Below are positions 1 to 8,018 of a DNA stretch of 61,653 bases, in pieces (position 1 is the stretch's first letter; each line of letters begins with the position of its first letter). The stretch is from Magnetococcales bacterium (GTDB taxonomy: Bacteria > Pseudomonadota > Magnetococcia > Magnetococcales > DC0425bin3): positions 14,389 through 76,041 of the forward strand of contig JADGCO010000007.1 in assembly GCA_015228935.1 (NCBI GenBank), read 5' to 3'. Both the position numbers and the translations under genes were made by a program. The notes beneath the pieces were generated by a model. That model was not told the DNA's origin and searched no databases. It saw only the letters and a program-made list of their open reading frames with translations.

Positions 1-1
1 A

Positions 2-121
2 CCGGCTCCCCAATCAAGCAAGGAACCGGCTCCCCAATCAAGCAAGGAACCGGCTCCCCAATCAAGCAAGGAACCGGCTTCCGAATCAAACAAGGAACCG
101 GCTCCCCAATCAAGCAAGGAA
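2..121 (+). repeat. 24-bp tandem repeat encoding octapeptides
   Basis: Five in-frame 24-bp units start at 2, 26, 50, 74 and 98. Units 1-3 and 5 are identical; unit 4 carries a few substitutions (PASESNKE). A sixth, decaying unit starts at 122. The array may continue to the left of the window. The near-identity of the units suggests recent expansion by slippage. Confidence 0.9.
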
Positions 122-376
122 CCGGCTCCTGAAAAAAACGCAGATCCGGCAACCAGGAAACCAGAAGATCAGATGCCCGGAAAGAAAAAGGAGACAGAGG
201 CAACCTCGACGGCATCCCCGGTCCCACCGGCCCCTCAGGCAACCCCACCTGCAATGCCCCCTCCGGCGTCAACCCCCTCCCCCGCTCCAGCAGCGGTCCG
301 CAAAGAAACCAGCTACTCCAACAGCGACCTCTTGATTGACACCGAACCTTCCACCCCGGTCAAAAAGAAAAAGTAG
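2..376 (+). CDS. C-terminal part of a repeat-containing hypothetical protein (starts before window)
   Basis: The frame is open from base 2 to the TAG at 374-376 and has no start in view, so only the C-terminal 124 residues are present. It opens with five or more copies of the octapeptide PAPQSSKE. A Pro/Ala/Ser/Thr-rich stretch follows, and the end is basic (VKKKK). Nothing here identifies a catalytic domain. The composition suits a disordered linker or tail, perhaps of an envelope or scaffold protein. The coding assignment rests on the in-frame repeat and the uninterrupted frame. I do not recognise the family. Confidence 0.6.
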   Translation, partial: PAPQSSKEPAPQSSKEPAPQSSKEPASESNKEPAPQSSKEPAPEKNADPATRKPEDQMPGKKKETEATSTASPVPPAPQATPPAMPPPASTPSPAPAAVRKETSYSNSDLLIDTEPSTPVKKKK

Positions 377-388
377 AATACAATACGA

Positions 389-1012
389 TCAACCGTGCAG
401 GGCGCGCTGCACCAGCCAGCCAATCACTTCAGACCGGGAGCCGCCACCCAGTTTTTTGGCCACAGTATCCAGGTCCCGGACCAGATCCTCACTCAACATC
501 ACATTGACCTGGGCGTTTTTGTCGATCACGTAAAAAACTTCGACGAAGAAAGGCTCTTCCTGCAAACGAAAAAATTTGCGGATGCTTTCCAGATCGCTTC
601 GGTAGTCCACTTCATAATCAGCGCCGACAATCACGGTCGGCGGCGTCAGGTTGATCTGACCACAGTTGGCAAACCCTTCCATGCGCGTTTGAATGCCACC
701 GGAAATCATATTGCCCAGTTCGGCAAAACCGTCCCTGGCCTCATCCGTCAGGGTGCGATACCCCTCACCGGAAAGGGCACCGGCCAGAATCCGTGCCACC
801 TTGTTGGAAGTGACCAGACGCACGCCACCATTAAAGCCCCCATTCATGCCCACCATGGCCGAGGCCTCGGCCCGGGCCGCCACATGGGGCACATCCGAGG
901 GTTTGGCCACCCCCTGGGCGGGCACCACATCCAGAAACAACATGGTATTGACAATCTCCATGACCGAATCTTCCGCAGCCTGGAGAATCAAATTCTTCAG
1001 TTCAGGTTTCAT
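389..1012 (-). CDS. CheX-like phosphatase-fold protein with C-terminal ribbon-helix-helix segment
   Basis: The N-terminal ~160 residues resemble the CheC/CheX/FliY phosphatase family. The key helix reads DGFAELGNMISGG, giving the family's ExxN dephosphorylation pair. The last ~40 residues (VNVMLSEDL...SRSEVIGWLVQRAL) look like a ribbon-helix-helix (MetJ/Arc/CopG) unit: a beta strand followed by two helices. CheX removes phosphate from CheY-P, so a DNA-binding tail is unexpected. The ATG at 1012 is chosen because a GGAGG-rich ribosome site lies just upstream; a longer frame reaches 1144. It lies 73 bp downstream of the MCP-like gene, probably in one operon. The CheX call is fairly sure; the RHH call is an inference from pattern. 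Confidence 0.75.
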   Translation of the reverse strand: MKPELKNLILQAAEDSVMEIVNTMLFLDVVPAQGVAKPSDVPHVAARAEASAMVGMNGGFNGGVRLVTSNKVARILAGALSGEGYRTLTDEARDGFAELGNMISGGIQTRMEGFANCGQINLTPPTVIVGADYEVDYRSDLESIRKFFRLQEEPFFVEVFYVIDKNAQVNVMLSEDLVRDLDTVAKKLGGGSRSEVIGWLVQRALHG

Positions 1013-1085
1013 CTCCTCCCCCTCCTCCCCTGCCCCACACAAGCAGCCAGGGGCTGCCCCCCAACAGATATCATGCAGTACGGCA

Positions 1086-1568
1086 TCAATCCAACCCCGC
1101 GCCACTCCCTCCCAGACCGATACCAGCCGTCTGGAATATTTCACTGTTGGCGGTGCTGATCCTCTGGATGCTCTGGATCATTTCCCCGGCGGTACTGGTC
1201 GCTTCCGACGCATTGGATTGGATTTCATCCACCCGCTCGGCAATCATGTTGGTGGCCTCGGCGGTCTGCCGGGAGAGATCCTTCACTTCGTTGGCCACCA
1301 CGGCAAACCCCTTGCCCGCCTCACCTGCACCGGCAGCTTCGATGGAGGCATTCAAAGCCAGCATGTTGGTCTGTCCGGCAATGTTTTTGATCACCTTGAC
1401 CGCCTTGCCGATTTCCTGACTCGACACGGCCAGTTTTTCGATCACGGCAAAATTGCTGCGGGCATGCTGAATCGCCTGTTCCAGTTCCCGATTGGTCTCT
1501 TCAGCCTTGCGATACAAGGCATCAACCAGCGCCTGTGCCTCTTCCAGTGTACCCACTTTCTTGGCCAT
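1086..1568 (-). CDS. short MCP-like signalling-domain protein
   Basis: This is a ~160-residue soluble coiled-coil protein containing the highly conserved hairpin tip of methyl-accepting chemotaxis proteins ([20 protein letters not shown], then [18 protein letters not shown]). The tip binds CheA and CheW in full-length receptors. It has no transmembrane segment and no sensor domain. The descending helix stops soon after STANSEI, so it is much shorter than a normal signalling domain. The ATG at 1568 (MAKKVGTL) follows a plausible ribosome site; the frame opens at 1673. It is either a truncated receptor or a minimal soluble partner of the CheX-like gene downstream. Confidence 0.7.
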   Translation of the reverse strand: MAKKVGTLEEAQALVDALYRKAEETNRELEQAIQHARSNFAVIEKLAVSSQEIGKAVKVIKNIAGQTNMLALNASIEAAGAGEAGKGFAVVANEVKDLSRQTAEATNMIAERVDEIQSNASEATSTAGEMIQSIQRISTANSEIFQTAGIGLGGSGAGLD

Positions 1569-1716
1569 AAACTCTCTGCCTCCCGGATCCCTGTTGGAAA
1601 GAAGGGTATATGGTACCGACTTCACCGGTCCAGGTAAATTGCTTTTGATCCTCCCGGCAATCTGGACGAACAAAAAGTTGGAATGGGAAAAACAGAGAGA
1701 TCAAAGTGGTCGCGAT

Positions 1717-2181
1717 TCAAAGGCTGGAGGCTGAAGAGATCGGTGAAAACTCCAGCCAGAAAGTCACCGGTCCGTCATTCACCAGCTCCACGTCCATATG
1801 TGCGCCGAACACACCCCGTTGCACAACGACGCCTTCGCCTTCCAAAAACGCACAGAAACGATTGAACAGAGGTTCCGCAACCTCCGGAACCTCGGCCCCC
1901 CCCAGGGAGGGGCGATACCCTTTTTTCAAATCAGCCGCCAGCGTGAACTGGGAGACGGCCAGAATTTTTCCCTGGATATCCCGGCAGGAGAGGTTCATGC
2001 GTTCCCGGGCATCGGCGAAGATGCGCAAACCGGCCACTTTGCGGGCGGCACGCTGTGCATCTTCCTCGCCATCCCCGCGTTCCACGGCCACAAATACCAG
2101 GATGCCCTGACCAATCCGTGCCACTTCCGCACCAGCGACCCGCACCGCCGCCTGCGAAACCCGTTGCACGAGCAGGCGCAT
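1717..2181 (-). CDS. dtd: D-aminoacyl-tRNA deacylase
   Basis: The 154-residue product matches DTD, which hydrolyses D-amino acids mischarged on tRNA (D-Tyr-tRNA and others) in the cytoplasm. Both signature motifs are present: SQFTL at about residues 77-81, and NDGPVT at about 135-140, which supplies the Gly-cisPro chiral selectivity motif. Length is normal for the family (about 145-150). It begins 6 bp after the stop of the single-domain response regulator, so the two are probably co-transcribed. Confidence 0.96.
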   Translation of the reverse strand: MRLLVQRVSQAAVRVAGAEVARIGQGILVFVAVERGDGEEDAQRAARKVAGLRIFADARERMNLSCRDIQGKILAVSQFTLAADLKKGYRPSLGGAEVPEVAEPLFNRFCAFLEGEGVVVQRGVFGAHMDVELVNDGPVTFWLEFSPISSASSL

Positions 2182-2187
2182 CGCCCG

Positions 2188-2562
2188 TCAACCCGGTTGC
2201 AGAGCTGCGGCAACAGCCGCCAAAATTTCCTGGGATGTAAACGGTTTGGCAACCATGATGCAGGCCCCCAACCGTCTGGCAACATCCAGGCTCGTTTCTG
2301 CGGTGAGAACCCGCCCCCCACCCGACAAGGCAATGATGCGCATCCGGGGTTCCAGGGTTTGCAGTTCCCGGATCACACCGACACCATCCAGTTCCGGCAT
2401 CAGCAGATCGGTGATCACCACATCAGGCCGCATCTCCTTGTAAAGAGCCATGCCGGCACGACCGTCAGGTGCCACGCGCACCGTGTGCCCTTCTTCCAGC
2501 AAGATTGCCGACAACAATTGACGAATGACAGGATCATCATCCATGACGAGAATCTGCGCCAC
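2188..2562 (-). CDS. single-domain response regulator
   Basis: This is a stand-alone CheY-like receiver. The acidic pair falls in MDDDP (about residues 7-11), the phospho-acceptor Asp in VITDLLMPELDG (about residue 52), and the conserved Lys in AKPF near the C-terminus. There is no output domain, so it should act through protein contacts. I chose the GTG at 2562 because GGAGGTGG sits just upstream; a longer frame opens at 2628 but overlaps the preceding OmpR-type gene. It sits between that gene and dtd in a minus-strand operon. Confidence 0.88.
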   Translation of the reverse strand: MAQILVMDDDPVIRQLLSAILLEEGHTVRVAPDGRAGMALYKEMRPDVVITDLLMPELDGVGVIRELQTLEPRMRIIALSGGGRVLTAETSLDVARRLGACIMVAKPFTSQEILAAVAAALQPG

Positions 2563-2594
2563 GCTCCACCTCCCTGCCCCCACCCTTTGTACGA

Positions 2595-3326
2595 CTATCC
2601 GTTGCGTTCTTTTTCCACTCTGGAGCAAAACACGTATCCGGCACTCCGCACCGTTTTGATCAATTGTGGTGTACGCGGATCATCATGCAACCGGCGTCGC
2701 AGCCGGCTGACCTGCATATCGATGGTGCGATCAAAATGGTCGGTTCCGCGACCCTGGGTCAAGTCCAACAATTGATCACGCGACAACACCCGATTGGGAT
2801 GATTCAAAAAGATGCTCAACAAGAGGTACTCACTCCCTGTCAAAGCCACCGACACCCCTTCTGGAGAGGTGAGATTCCGGGAAAGGGCATCCAGTTTCCA
2901 GCCCGAGAAAGCATAGATGATGTCATCGAGATCTTCGGATTTTTGCTCCGGGGACAATCGAGTCCGTCGCAAGACACTTTTGACCCGAGCCAACAATTCA
3001 CGCGGATGAAAAGGCTTGGGCAGATAATCATCAGCCCCCATTTCCAGGCCAATGATCCGATCCATCTCTTCGCCTTTGGAACTGAGGATGATGACTGGAA
3101 TGCTGGAGCGGGCACGCAGATTCCGGCAGAGTACCAGACCATCTTCTCCGGGCAGGACAAGATCGAGAATGATCAGGTCCACCTGTTCAACACCACGCTC
3201 CAAACCCCGCCCATCCGGGGATGTGGTGACACGATACCCCTCTTTTTCCAGACAACTCCCCACGAGCTTCCGTATATCCGGGTCGTCATCAACCACCAGA
3301 ATATGGCTTGCGGATTCCATGGTCAT
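2595..3326 (-). CDS. OmpR/PhoB-family response regulator
   Basis: The 243-residue protein has an N-terminal receiver (VVDDD at 11-15, phospho-Asp about 55 in LIILDLVLPG, Lys about 104 in LPKPF). A C-terminal winged-helix follows, with the family hallmarks LTGSEYLLL, LSRDQLLD and TIDMQVSRLRRRL ending in IKTVRSAGY. It should bind direct-repeat promoter sites when phosphorylated. No histidine kinase lies next to it. The HPt protein upstream could be its phosphodonor, which is an inference from proximity. Confidence 0.95.
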   Translation of the reverse strand: MTMESASHILVVDDDPDIRKLVGSCLEKEGYRVTTSPDGRGLERGVEQVDLIILDLVLPGEDGLVLCRNLRARSSIPVIILSSKGEEMDRIIGLEMGADDYLPKPFHPRELLARVKSVLRRTRLSPEQKSEDLDDIIYAFSGWKLDALSRNLTSPEGVSVALTGSEYLLLSIFLNHPNRVLSRDQLLDLTQGRGTDHFDRTIDMQVSRLRRRLHDDPRTPQLIKTVRSAGYVFCSRVEKERNG

Positions 3327-3374
3327 TCAGGTCCTGGACACCGGACACGGAGATGTGAATCAAGAGGCATCGGT

Positions 3375-3686
3375 TCAATCATAGCAGACTTCCACCCGTT
3401 GCAGGTACGCCACCAATTCGTCAATTTCATGTGAAATTTCAGAAATATGCCCATCTCTGGCAGCATTTTCCACCTTGCGGCCGATCTCCGTGATCACATC
3501 AAACCCGTAACCCGCCCCGGACCCTTTCATGCGATGACCGATAATCCGGAGACCATTCACGTCATTTGCCAGTATGGCTTGGCGCATGACATCCACATCG
3601 CGCCACCGATTTTGGATATATCCCGGGACGATCTCTGCCAGATCCTTGTCAATGCGAACCAATATTTTTTCGGTATCTGCTCCCAT
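3375..3686 (-). CDS. HPt-domain phosphotransfer protein
   Basis: This is a small helical protein of about 103 residues carrying the HPt motif HRMKGSGAGYG, with the phosphorylatable His at about residue 51. It is a stand-alone HPt without a kinase core, so it should relay phosphate between a hybrid kinase and a response regulator, probably one of the two encoded just downstream. The ATG at 3686 follows a G-rich ribosome site; an earlier in-frame start at 3725 is possible. Confidence 0.9.
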   Translation of the reverse strand: MGADTEKILVRIDKDLAEIVPGYIQNRWRDVDVMRQAILANDVNGLRIIGHRMKGSGAGYGFDVITEIGRKVENAARDGHISEISHEIDELVAYLQRVEVCYD

Positions 3687-3815
3687 GGAACACCCCCCAT
3701 TCGCATTTGTTAACCGCCTGATCATCGGAAAACAAAATCAAAAAAGCAATTTTCAACTGATAGACGGCAATCACTGAAAAAAAATGAAAGTCCCCTTGCA
3801 AAAAAGGTTGGGTCG

Positions 3816-4514
3816 TTAAAAATGCCCCGGTTTCTTCGTCGCGTCAAGTTCCTCTTGCACAACCTGCTGCAACTTTTGGCGGATCATGGCTTCTGCACCC
3901 GGCATATCGCCACCCAGGAAGCGCTCTGCCACTCCACCTTCGAGGATACTCTGCCAAAAACGCCCTCGTTCTGATAGATTCGGAAGATGTGTCGAGATGG
4001 TTTGCCGCCAGGCACCGAGCCATGTTGCCAGTGCCCCCATATGTTCAGGAAGCGCCTTGGCAATATGACGCCGCAGATAACCGGCCAATGCCGGACTGGC
4101 TCCACCCGTTGAAAAAGCCACTGTTACCGGATCCCGATGGATGACTGCCGGCCACAAAGCGGAACAATACTGGCGTTGATCGACGACATTCATGAAAATC
4201 TGGCGTCGTTGTGCCTCGGCCTGGACTGTCGAGTTGAGGATCGGATCGGTCGAGGTACTCAAGACAAACCATATCCCATTCAGGTGATCTGGACGAAATT
4301 GTTCCTGTGACCATTGCAAAGATCCATCGGCCACTCTTGTTGCCAGAGATGGATCGATTTTTTCAGCCAGAATGAGGACTTGCGCCTGGGCGAGCAGCAG
4401 TGCCCCAACTTTGGGCACGGCCTCCCCTTCCCCGCCCAGCACCAGGCAGGCTCGTTGCCTCAGATCCAAAAAAATCGGCAAACCGGGAATGATTTCCTTG
4501 TCAGATATTGTCAT
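3816..4514 (-). CDS. precorrin-2 dehydrogenase / sirohydrochlorin ferrochelatase-like protein
   Basis: The protein matches the N-terminal half of CysG (Met8/SirC type), which oxidises precorrin-2 to sirohydrochlorin on the way to siroheme. Visible features are IFLDLRQRACLVLGGEG near the N-terminus (Rossmann strand and glycine loop), NVVDQRQYCS, and FSTGGASPALAGYLRR, the typical active-site region. There is no methyltransferase domain, so uroporphyrinogen methylation must be done elsewhere. The start is uncertain: ATG 4514 is preferred, and GTG 4556 would add 14 residues. It is divergent from the DUF2249 gene. Confidence 0.85.
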   Translation of the reverse strand: MTISDKEIIPGLPIFLDLRQRACLVLGGEGEAVPKVGALLLAQAQVLILAEKIDPSLATRVADGSLQWSQEQFRPDHLNGIWFVLSTSTDPILNSTVQAEAQRRQIFMNVVDQRQYCSALWPAVIHRDPVTVAFSTGGASPALAGYLRRHIAKALPEHMGALATWLGAWRQTISTHLPNLSERGRFWQSILEGGVAERFLGGDMPGAEAMIRQKLQQVVQEELDATKKPGHF

Positions 4515-4582
4515 GAACGACACCATCCGCTTAAGATCATCGTCAAACCAGCCCACTCATGGCCCACAGAAGAGGATCTGCC

Positions 4583-4825
4583 ATGGCTTCGGAAATACCG
4601 GCAACACGGTTCCTGGATGTGCGTGATCTGCCCGCCCCGGAGCCTCTTTTGCAAATCATGCAATACACCGCCACCCTGACCCCGGGTGAGCGTCTGATTG
4701 TGCATCACAACCGTGTTCCCTGTCTTCTCTATCCCAGGCTGGCCGAGCGAGGGCTTGAGGTCCATACCGAGCAACAGGCCCCCGACCTGGTCATCCTGAC
4801 CATTCAACGGCCACTCCCGGGATGA
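4583..4825 (+). CDS. DUF2249 domain protein
   Basis: The 80-residue protein has the DUF2249 pattern: LDVRDLPAPEPL at the start, then LTPGERLIVHHNRVPCLLYP and a C-terminal strand DLVILTIQR. The family shares the TusA/SirA-like fold and often occurs near nitrogen-oxide or redox genes; its reaction is not settled. The ATG at 4583 follows GAGG at suitable spacing. It lies 42 bp before the C_GCAxxG_C_C gene and probably forms a two-gene unit with it. Confidence 0.82.
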   Translation: MASEIPATRFLDVRDLPAPEPLLQIMQYTATLTPGERLIVHHNRVPCLLYPRLAERGLEVHTEQQAPDLVILTIQRPLPG

Positions 4826-4867
4826 AGATTTTTCAAGCATCCATCCGCGTCGCGAGGTATTTCAGGC

Positions 4868-5359
4868 ATGACTGAAGAGGAAGTCATTCACAGGGTCGGC
4901 ACGCTGGCCCGGAAGTACTATGCTGATACGCATTATTCCTGTGCCGAAGCCATCGTCAAGGCCTTTACCGAGGTCTTTGCGCCACACCGTTTTGACCCGG
5001 CCACCATCACCCGGATCGCCACACCGCTGAATGGCGGCTTTTCCGAATTGAAAAAGACCTGTGGTGTGCTGACCTCCGGCTTATTGGCCATTGGTATTGT
5101 CGCCGGGCGCGAAAAACCCGGCGACGAGGATGCAAAAGAGGAAGCATACACCCTGGCGCAAATTTTCCACCAGCGTTTCATGGAGAGCGTCGGAACCGAC
5201 TCTTGTCAGGAATTGTTGACGCGCTGGCAGGCTCAGGGAGAGGAAAAGGGCCTCTGTAAGGAGCATACCCGGAAAATGGCCGAAATGCTCGCCCGGACCA
5301 TTCTCCAGGTTGGCTTCCATGACCTGCAGTTGGATGACGACCAGGATGATCCATCATAA
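4868..5359 (+). CDS. C_GCAxxG_C_C family protein
   Basis: The 163-residue protein has conserved Cys and Gly positions of the C_GCAxxG_C_C family: YSCAEAI near residue 25, LNGGFSELKKTCGVLTSG in the middle, and later single Cys residues (DSCQEL, GLCKEH). These proteins are thought to be redox-active or metal-binding, but no reaction is established. The C-terminus is acidic. It is probably co-transcribed with the upstream DUF2249 gene. Confidence 0.85.
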   Translation: MTEEEVIHRVGTLARKYYADTHYSCAEAIVKAFTEVFAPHRFDPATITRIATPLNGGFSELKKTCGVLTSGLLAIGIVAGREKPGDEDAKEEAYTLAQIFHQRFMESVGTDSCQELLTRWQAQGEEKGLCKEHTRKMAEMLARTILQVGFHDLQLDDDQDDPS

Positions 5360-5383
5360 AACGGGTCGGCCTGGACCAAAAAA

Positions 5384-6103
5384 TCAGAACTCCTTGAATT
5401 TCGCAACGACCACGCCACAAAACATGGTCTTTTCATCGATGGAGATGATTGGATAGCGTGGATTCAAGGGCTTCAGATAGCGCTGACCACCGTCGATGAT
5501 CAACTGTTTGAAGGTACATTTGTCCTCTCCGGCCAGACCCACCACGACATACTGTTTGTGGGCCGGTTTCTTCGTGGGGTCCACCAGGACGATATCCCCT
5601 TCCGTAAACTCGATTTCCATGGAGTCGCCGCTGACTTTCAGGGCGAACACCAGGGGATTGATTTTGTGTACGGCGGAGACCCAGTTGGCCACCTTCGGCG
5701 AAATCAGGGACTTGCCCCAGTTGACAGCCTCTTCCCAGGTGATCAGGGGCACCCGGGACGGAGAATCGACCTCTTCAGCCCGATAGGTTTCGGCCTGCTC
5801 TGCCACGGCCGGCAACGGCTCATTACTGTAAGAGGGCAGATTCATCCCTATGGCCATGCTCATGCCACCACCGGCCACCATGTCGCCCTGTCCGGTCTCC
5901 AGCCACACCGGGTCCACTCCACAGGTCATGGCAATGGCCACCGTGCGCCGGGAGGATCTGGAACGGCCACATTCCAGTTTATGAACTGCTGTCTGGCTGA
6001 TTCCCACGCGGTCGGCCAATTCTTTTTGGGTAAACCCGGCGTGTTCCCGCGCAATGCGGATACGACTGCTCAATTTGTTCGGCTGCTTCAGATTCAGATT
6101 CAT
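5384..6103 (-). CDS. XRE-type repressor with S24 (LexA/CI-like) peptidase domain
   Basis: An N-terminal helix-turn-helix (FTQKELADRVGISQTAVHKLE, about residues 24-44) is joined to a C-terminal S24 autoprotease. The serine lies in VSGDSMEIEF and the probable Lys in CTFKQLI. This is the layout of phage CI-like and SOS-responsive repressors, which self-cleave when stimulated by RecA filaments. No prophage lies beside it. It is divergent from yajD, and the gap between them carries inverted-repeat sites suited to autoregulation. Confidence 0.93.
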   Translation of the reverse strand: MNLNLKQPNKLSSRIRIAREHAGFTQKELADRVGISQTAVHKLECGRSRSSRRTVAIAMTCGVDPVWLETGQGDMVAGGGMSMAIGMNLPSYSNEPLPAVAEQAETYRAEEVDSPSRVPLITWEEAVNWGKSLISPKVANWVSAVHKINPLVFALKVSGDSMEIEFTEGDIVLVDPTKKPAHKQYVVVGLAGEDKCTFKQLIIDGGQRYLKPLNPRYPIISIDEKTMFCGVVVAKFKEF

Positions 6104-6202
6104 GGTTGTCTGCTTCTTATCGTTGGGGTGTTGAAAGAGGAACCAAATCTCTTGGAACTTAGTACGTTACGCTGATTTTCCGGAATGTAAGCGCCATCTT
6201 TT

Positions 6203-6248
6203 TTGCAATTTGCATCTCAAACTGCAAACCGAAAATTGCAAATTGCAA
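6203..6248. promoter_or_regulatory. inverted-repeat operator candidate in the repressor/yajD intergenic region
   Basis: TTGCAATTTGCA (6203-6214) and its exact reverse complement TGCAAATTGCAA (6237-6248) are separated by 22 bp that hold a further CTGCAAAC half-site. The pair lies 100-145 bp upstream of the divergent S24-repressor gene. The rest of the 489-bp gap (6104-6592) is AT-rich toward yajD, has a short hairpin GACTCT/AGAGTC near 6270-6290, and shows no convincing gene. Confidence 0.45.
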
Positions 6249-6592
6249 TAAACCCTCAAGGACGACTTGCCTATGACTCTGGGGGAGAGTCACCCTCCAT
6301 CGATTCATCGTCTGTGAGTATACATACACTTTCAGGTTATTTAAACTATTTATTTTCATCAAGGGTCTTTTTTTTTCTCCTTGCACGGACAGAACCTGTC
6401 ATACCCCATTCCATCGCCTGGTTGACGGGTCTGGATTACTTTAGAAAGAGTTTACTGAAAAAATTTTCACAAAGGAAGAAATTTCCGCGTCCGTGCCTTG
6501 CATCCATGGATTTTTATTCCCGGATATAAGACCATGCGGCTGTTTCACCAGCGCCAGAGGCCACCAAAATCAATAAATGGGGTTATCAATTC

Positions 6593-7006
6593 ATGGCAAC
6601 GACCAGATCATTCGGCAACCTTCGGCCAAAACGTGGACAGAATCGTCCGGAAAAAAGCGACGCCATCGTCGCCGAAGCCCGCAGTTCTCGCAGCACCCGG
6701 GAAAGCGGCTATCGGGATCAATCCCTGAAAATCCATCCGTGGGTTTGTACCCGTTGTGGTCGTCAATTCACCCGGGAAACGCTCCACGAGCTGACAGTTC
6801 ACCACAAGGATCACAATCACGACAACAATCCACCCGACGGCAGCAATTGGGAAAATTTATGCATCTATTGCCATGACAATGAACATGCACGCTATCATGA
6901 TCATCTGACCGCAGGGGGCTTGGCCGATGCGCCGGAAGAAACCCCCGCTCCTGCCACCCATTCACCCTTCGCAAACCTGCGTAACTTGATGATTAAAAAA
7001 AATTGA
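6593..7006 (+). CDS. yajD: YajD-family HNH nuclease-like protein
   Basis: The 137-residue protein closely follows the YajD pattern: WVCTRCGRQF, LTVHHKDHNHDNNPPDGS, and NWENLCIYCHDNEHARYH. The two CxxC pairs and the HH...H residues make an HNH (treble-clef) nuclease centre with a structural zinc. The physiological substrate of YajD is not known. An N-terminal basic, Arg-rich extension (about 45 residues) precedes the core. Confidence 0.9.
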   Translation: MATTRSFGNLRPKRGQNRPEKSDAIVAEARSSRSTRESGYRDQSLKIHPWVCTRCGRQFTRETLHELTVHHKDHNHDNNPPDGSNWENLCIYCHDNEHARYHDHLTAGGLADAPEETPAPATHSPFANLRNLMIKKN

Positions 7007-7050
7007 TGTGTTACAAATCAACCATGCTGTCCTGTTGAAAGAAATCAACC

Positions 7051-8010
7051 ATGCCAGAACCTGAAATCCAAGAAAAAAATTCTCCCATCAACTATGATGA
7101 AATCATCAATGAACCCAACCGCATCCGATCACTTCTGCAACTCTGCCTCTTGCATCAGGAAAAAGTCGAGCTGCAAATCGGCGAGCAGGTGCGGATCTAT
7201 TTTTCCAGAATGGCACCCCCCCCTATTTCAGACGGAACAACAGCAGCAGAAGGTCGTCCACCGGTAGAGACAGAACAAAAACCAGCCAACCCAGCCAGCG
7301 GTCCAGGCACCCCGGTAAATCCAAAAGACAATATTTTCCTGATCCCCATGGAACCACCCATCGGTAATGTCCAGCTCCGCAAGCATCCGGATATTCCCCT
7401 GACCCTGCGTTTTTTCAACCGCATGCAAACCATTGAGGGAAAAATTTTATTCCAGGGAACCTGTCAGGGCGGCGAGGGAACCCTTTTGCGCTTTTCCCTG
7501 CCTGTCGAGTTGGGTTCCTATCGACAGAGGCGCCACTACCGCGTCCAGGTCATTCCAGACTACCCGGCAAAATTGACGGTGCAGCTCCCCGGAAAAAAAA
7601 TAGTAACCCCCAGGCTCCAGGATATCAGCTTCGGTGGCATTTCCTGCATTTTCCCCGGTCCGACCGATCTCCCCTCTCTCGGAGCAAAACTCAACCTCTC
7701 CCTGGAAATCCCGGATACAGCCAAACTGGATCTGGTTGGTTATGTCCGCAACCATGAACCGGTCCCCCATCAACCCGGATCCACGTTGCCCGCCAACTCC
7801 ATCCGGGTCGGCATGCAATTGGACCAGGTCAACAGGAGTCAGGAAGATCGCCTGAACAACATTGTCGCCCGTATTCAGCAGGCTTTTCTGGCCAATCTCC
7901 GGCAAAAGGAGGCCCAATCACCCCAGAATGCAGCCGATGAGAAAAAACCTTCGGAATTATCAAAACTCATGGTGCTGAAAAAAAAGAAAAAATCTTCGAT
8001 TATCGGTTGA
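7051..8010 (+). CDS. PilZ-domain protein (YcgR-like)
   Basis: The 319-residue protein has a YcgR-type N-terminal region (beta-rich, about residues 20-150, interrupted by a Pro-rich loop). The c-di-GMP-binding PilZ motifs follow: the RxxxR box in RQRRHYR (about residue 160) and the [D/N]xSxxG box in DISFGG (about residue 191). It ends with a helical, Lys-rich tail. YcgR-type proteins bind c-di-GMP and slow the flagellar motor or regulate surface behaviour. A flagellar role is inferred from the domain pair only; no flagellar gene is adjacent. Confidence 0.88.
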   Translation: MPEPEIQEKNSPINYDEIINEPNRIRSLLQLCLLHQEKVELQIGEQVRIYFSRMAPPPISDGTTAAEGRPPVETEQKPANPASGPGTPVNPKDNIFLIPMEPPIGNVQLRKHPDIPLTLRFFNRMQTIEGKILFQGTCQGGEGTLLRFSLPVELGSYRQRRHYRVQVIPDYPAKLTVQLPGKKIVTPRLQDISFGGISCIFPGPTDLPSLGAKLNLSLEIPDTAKLDLVGYVRNHEPVPHQPGSTLPANSIRVGMQLDQVNRSQEDRLNNIVARIQQAFLANLRQKEAQSPQNAADEKKPSELSKLMVLKKKKKSSIIG

Positions 8011-8018
8011 AGCCGGCC

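Noticed and set aside
6203-6529. A 108-codon frame in the repressor/yajD gap
   Set aside because: It begins inside the inverted repeats, has no ribosome site and crosses a long T run; composition is unlike coding DNA here.
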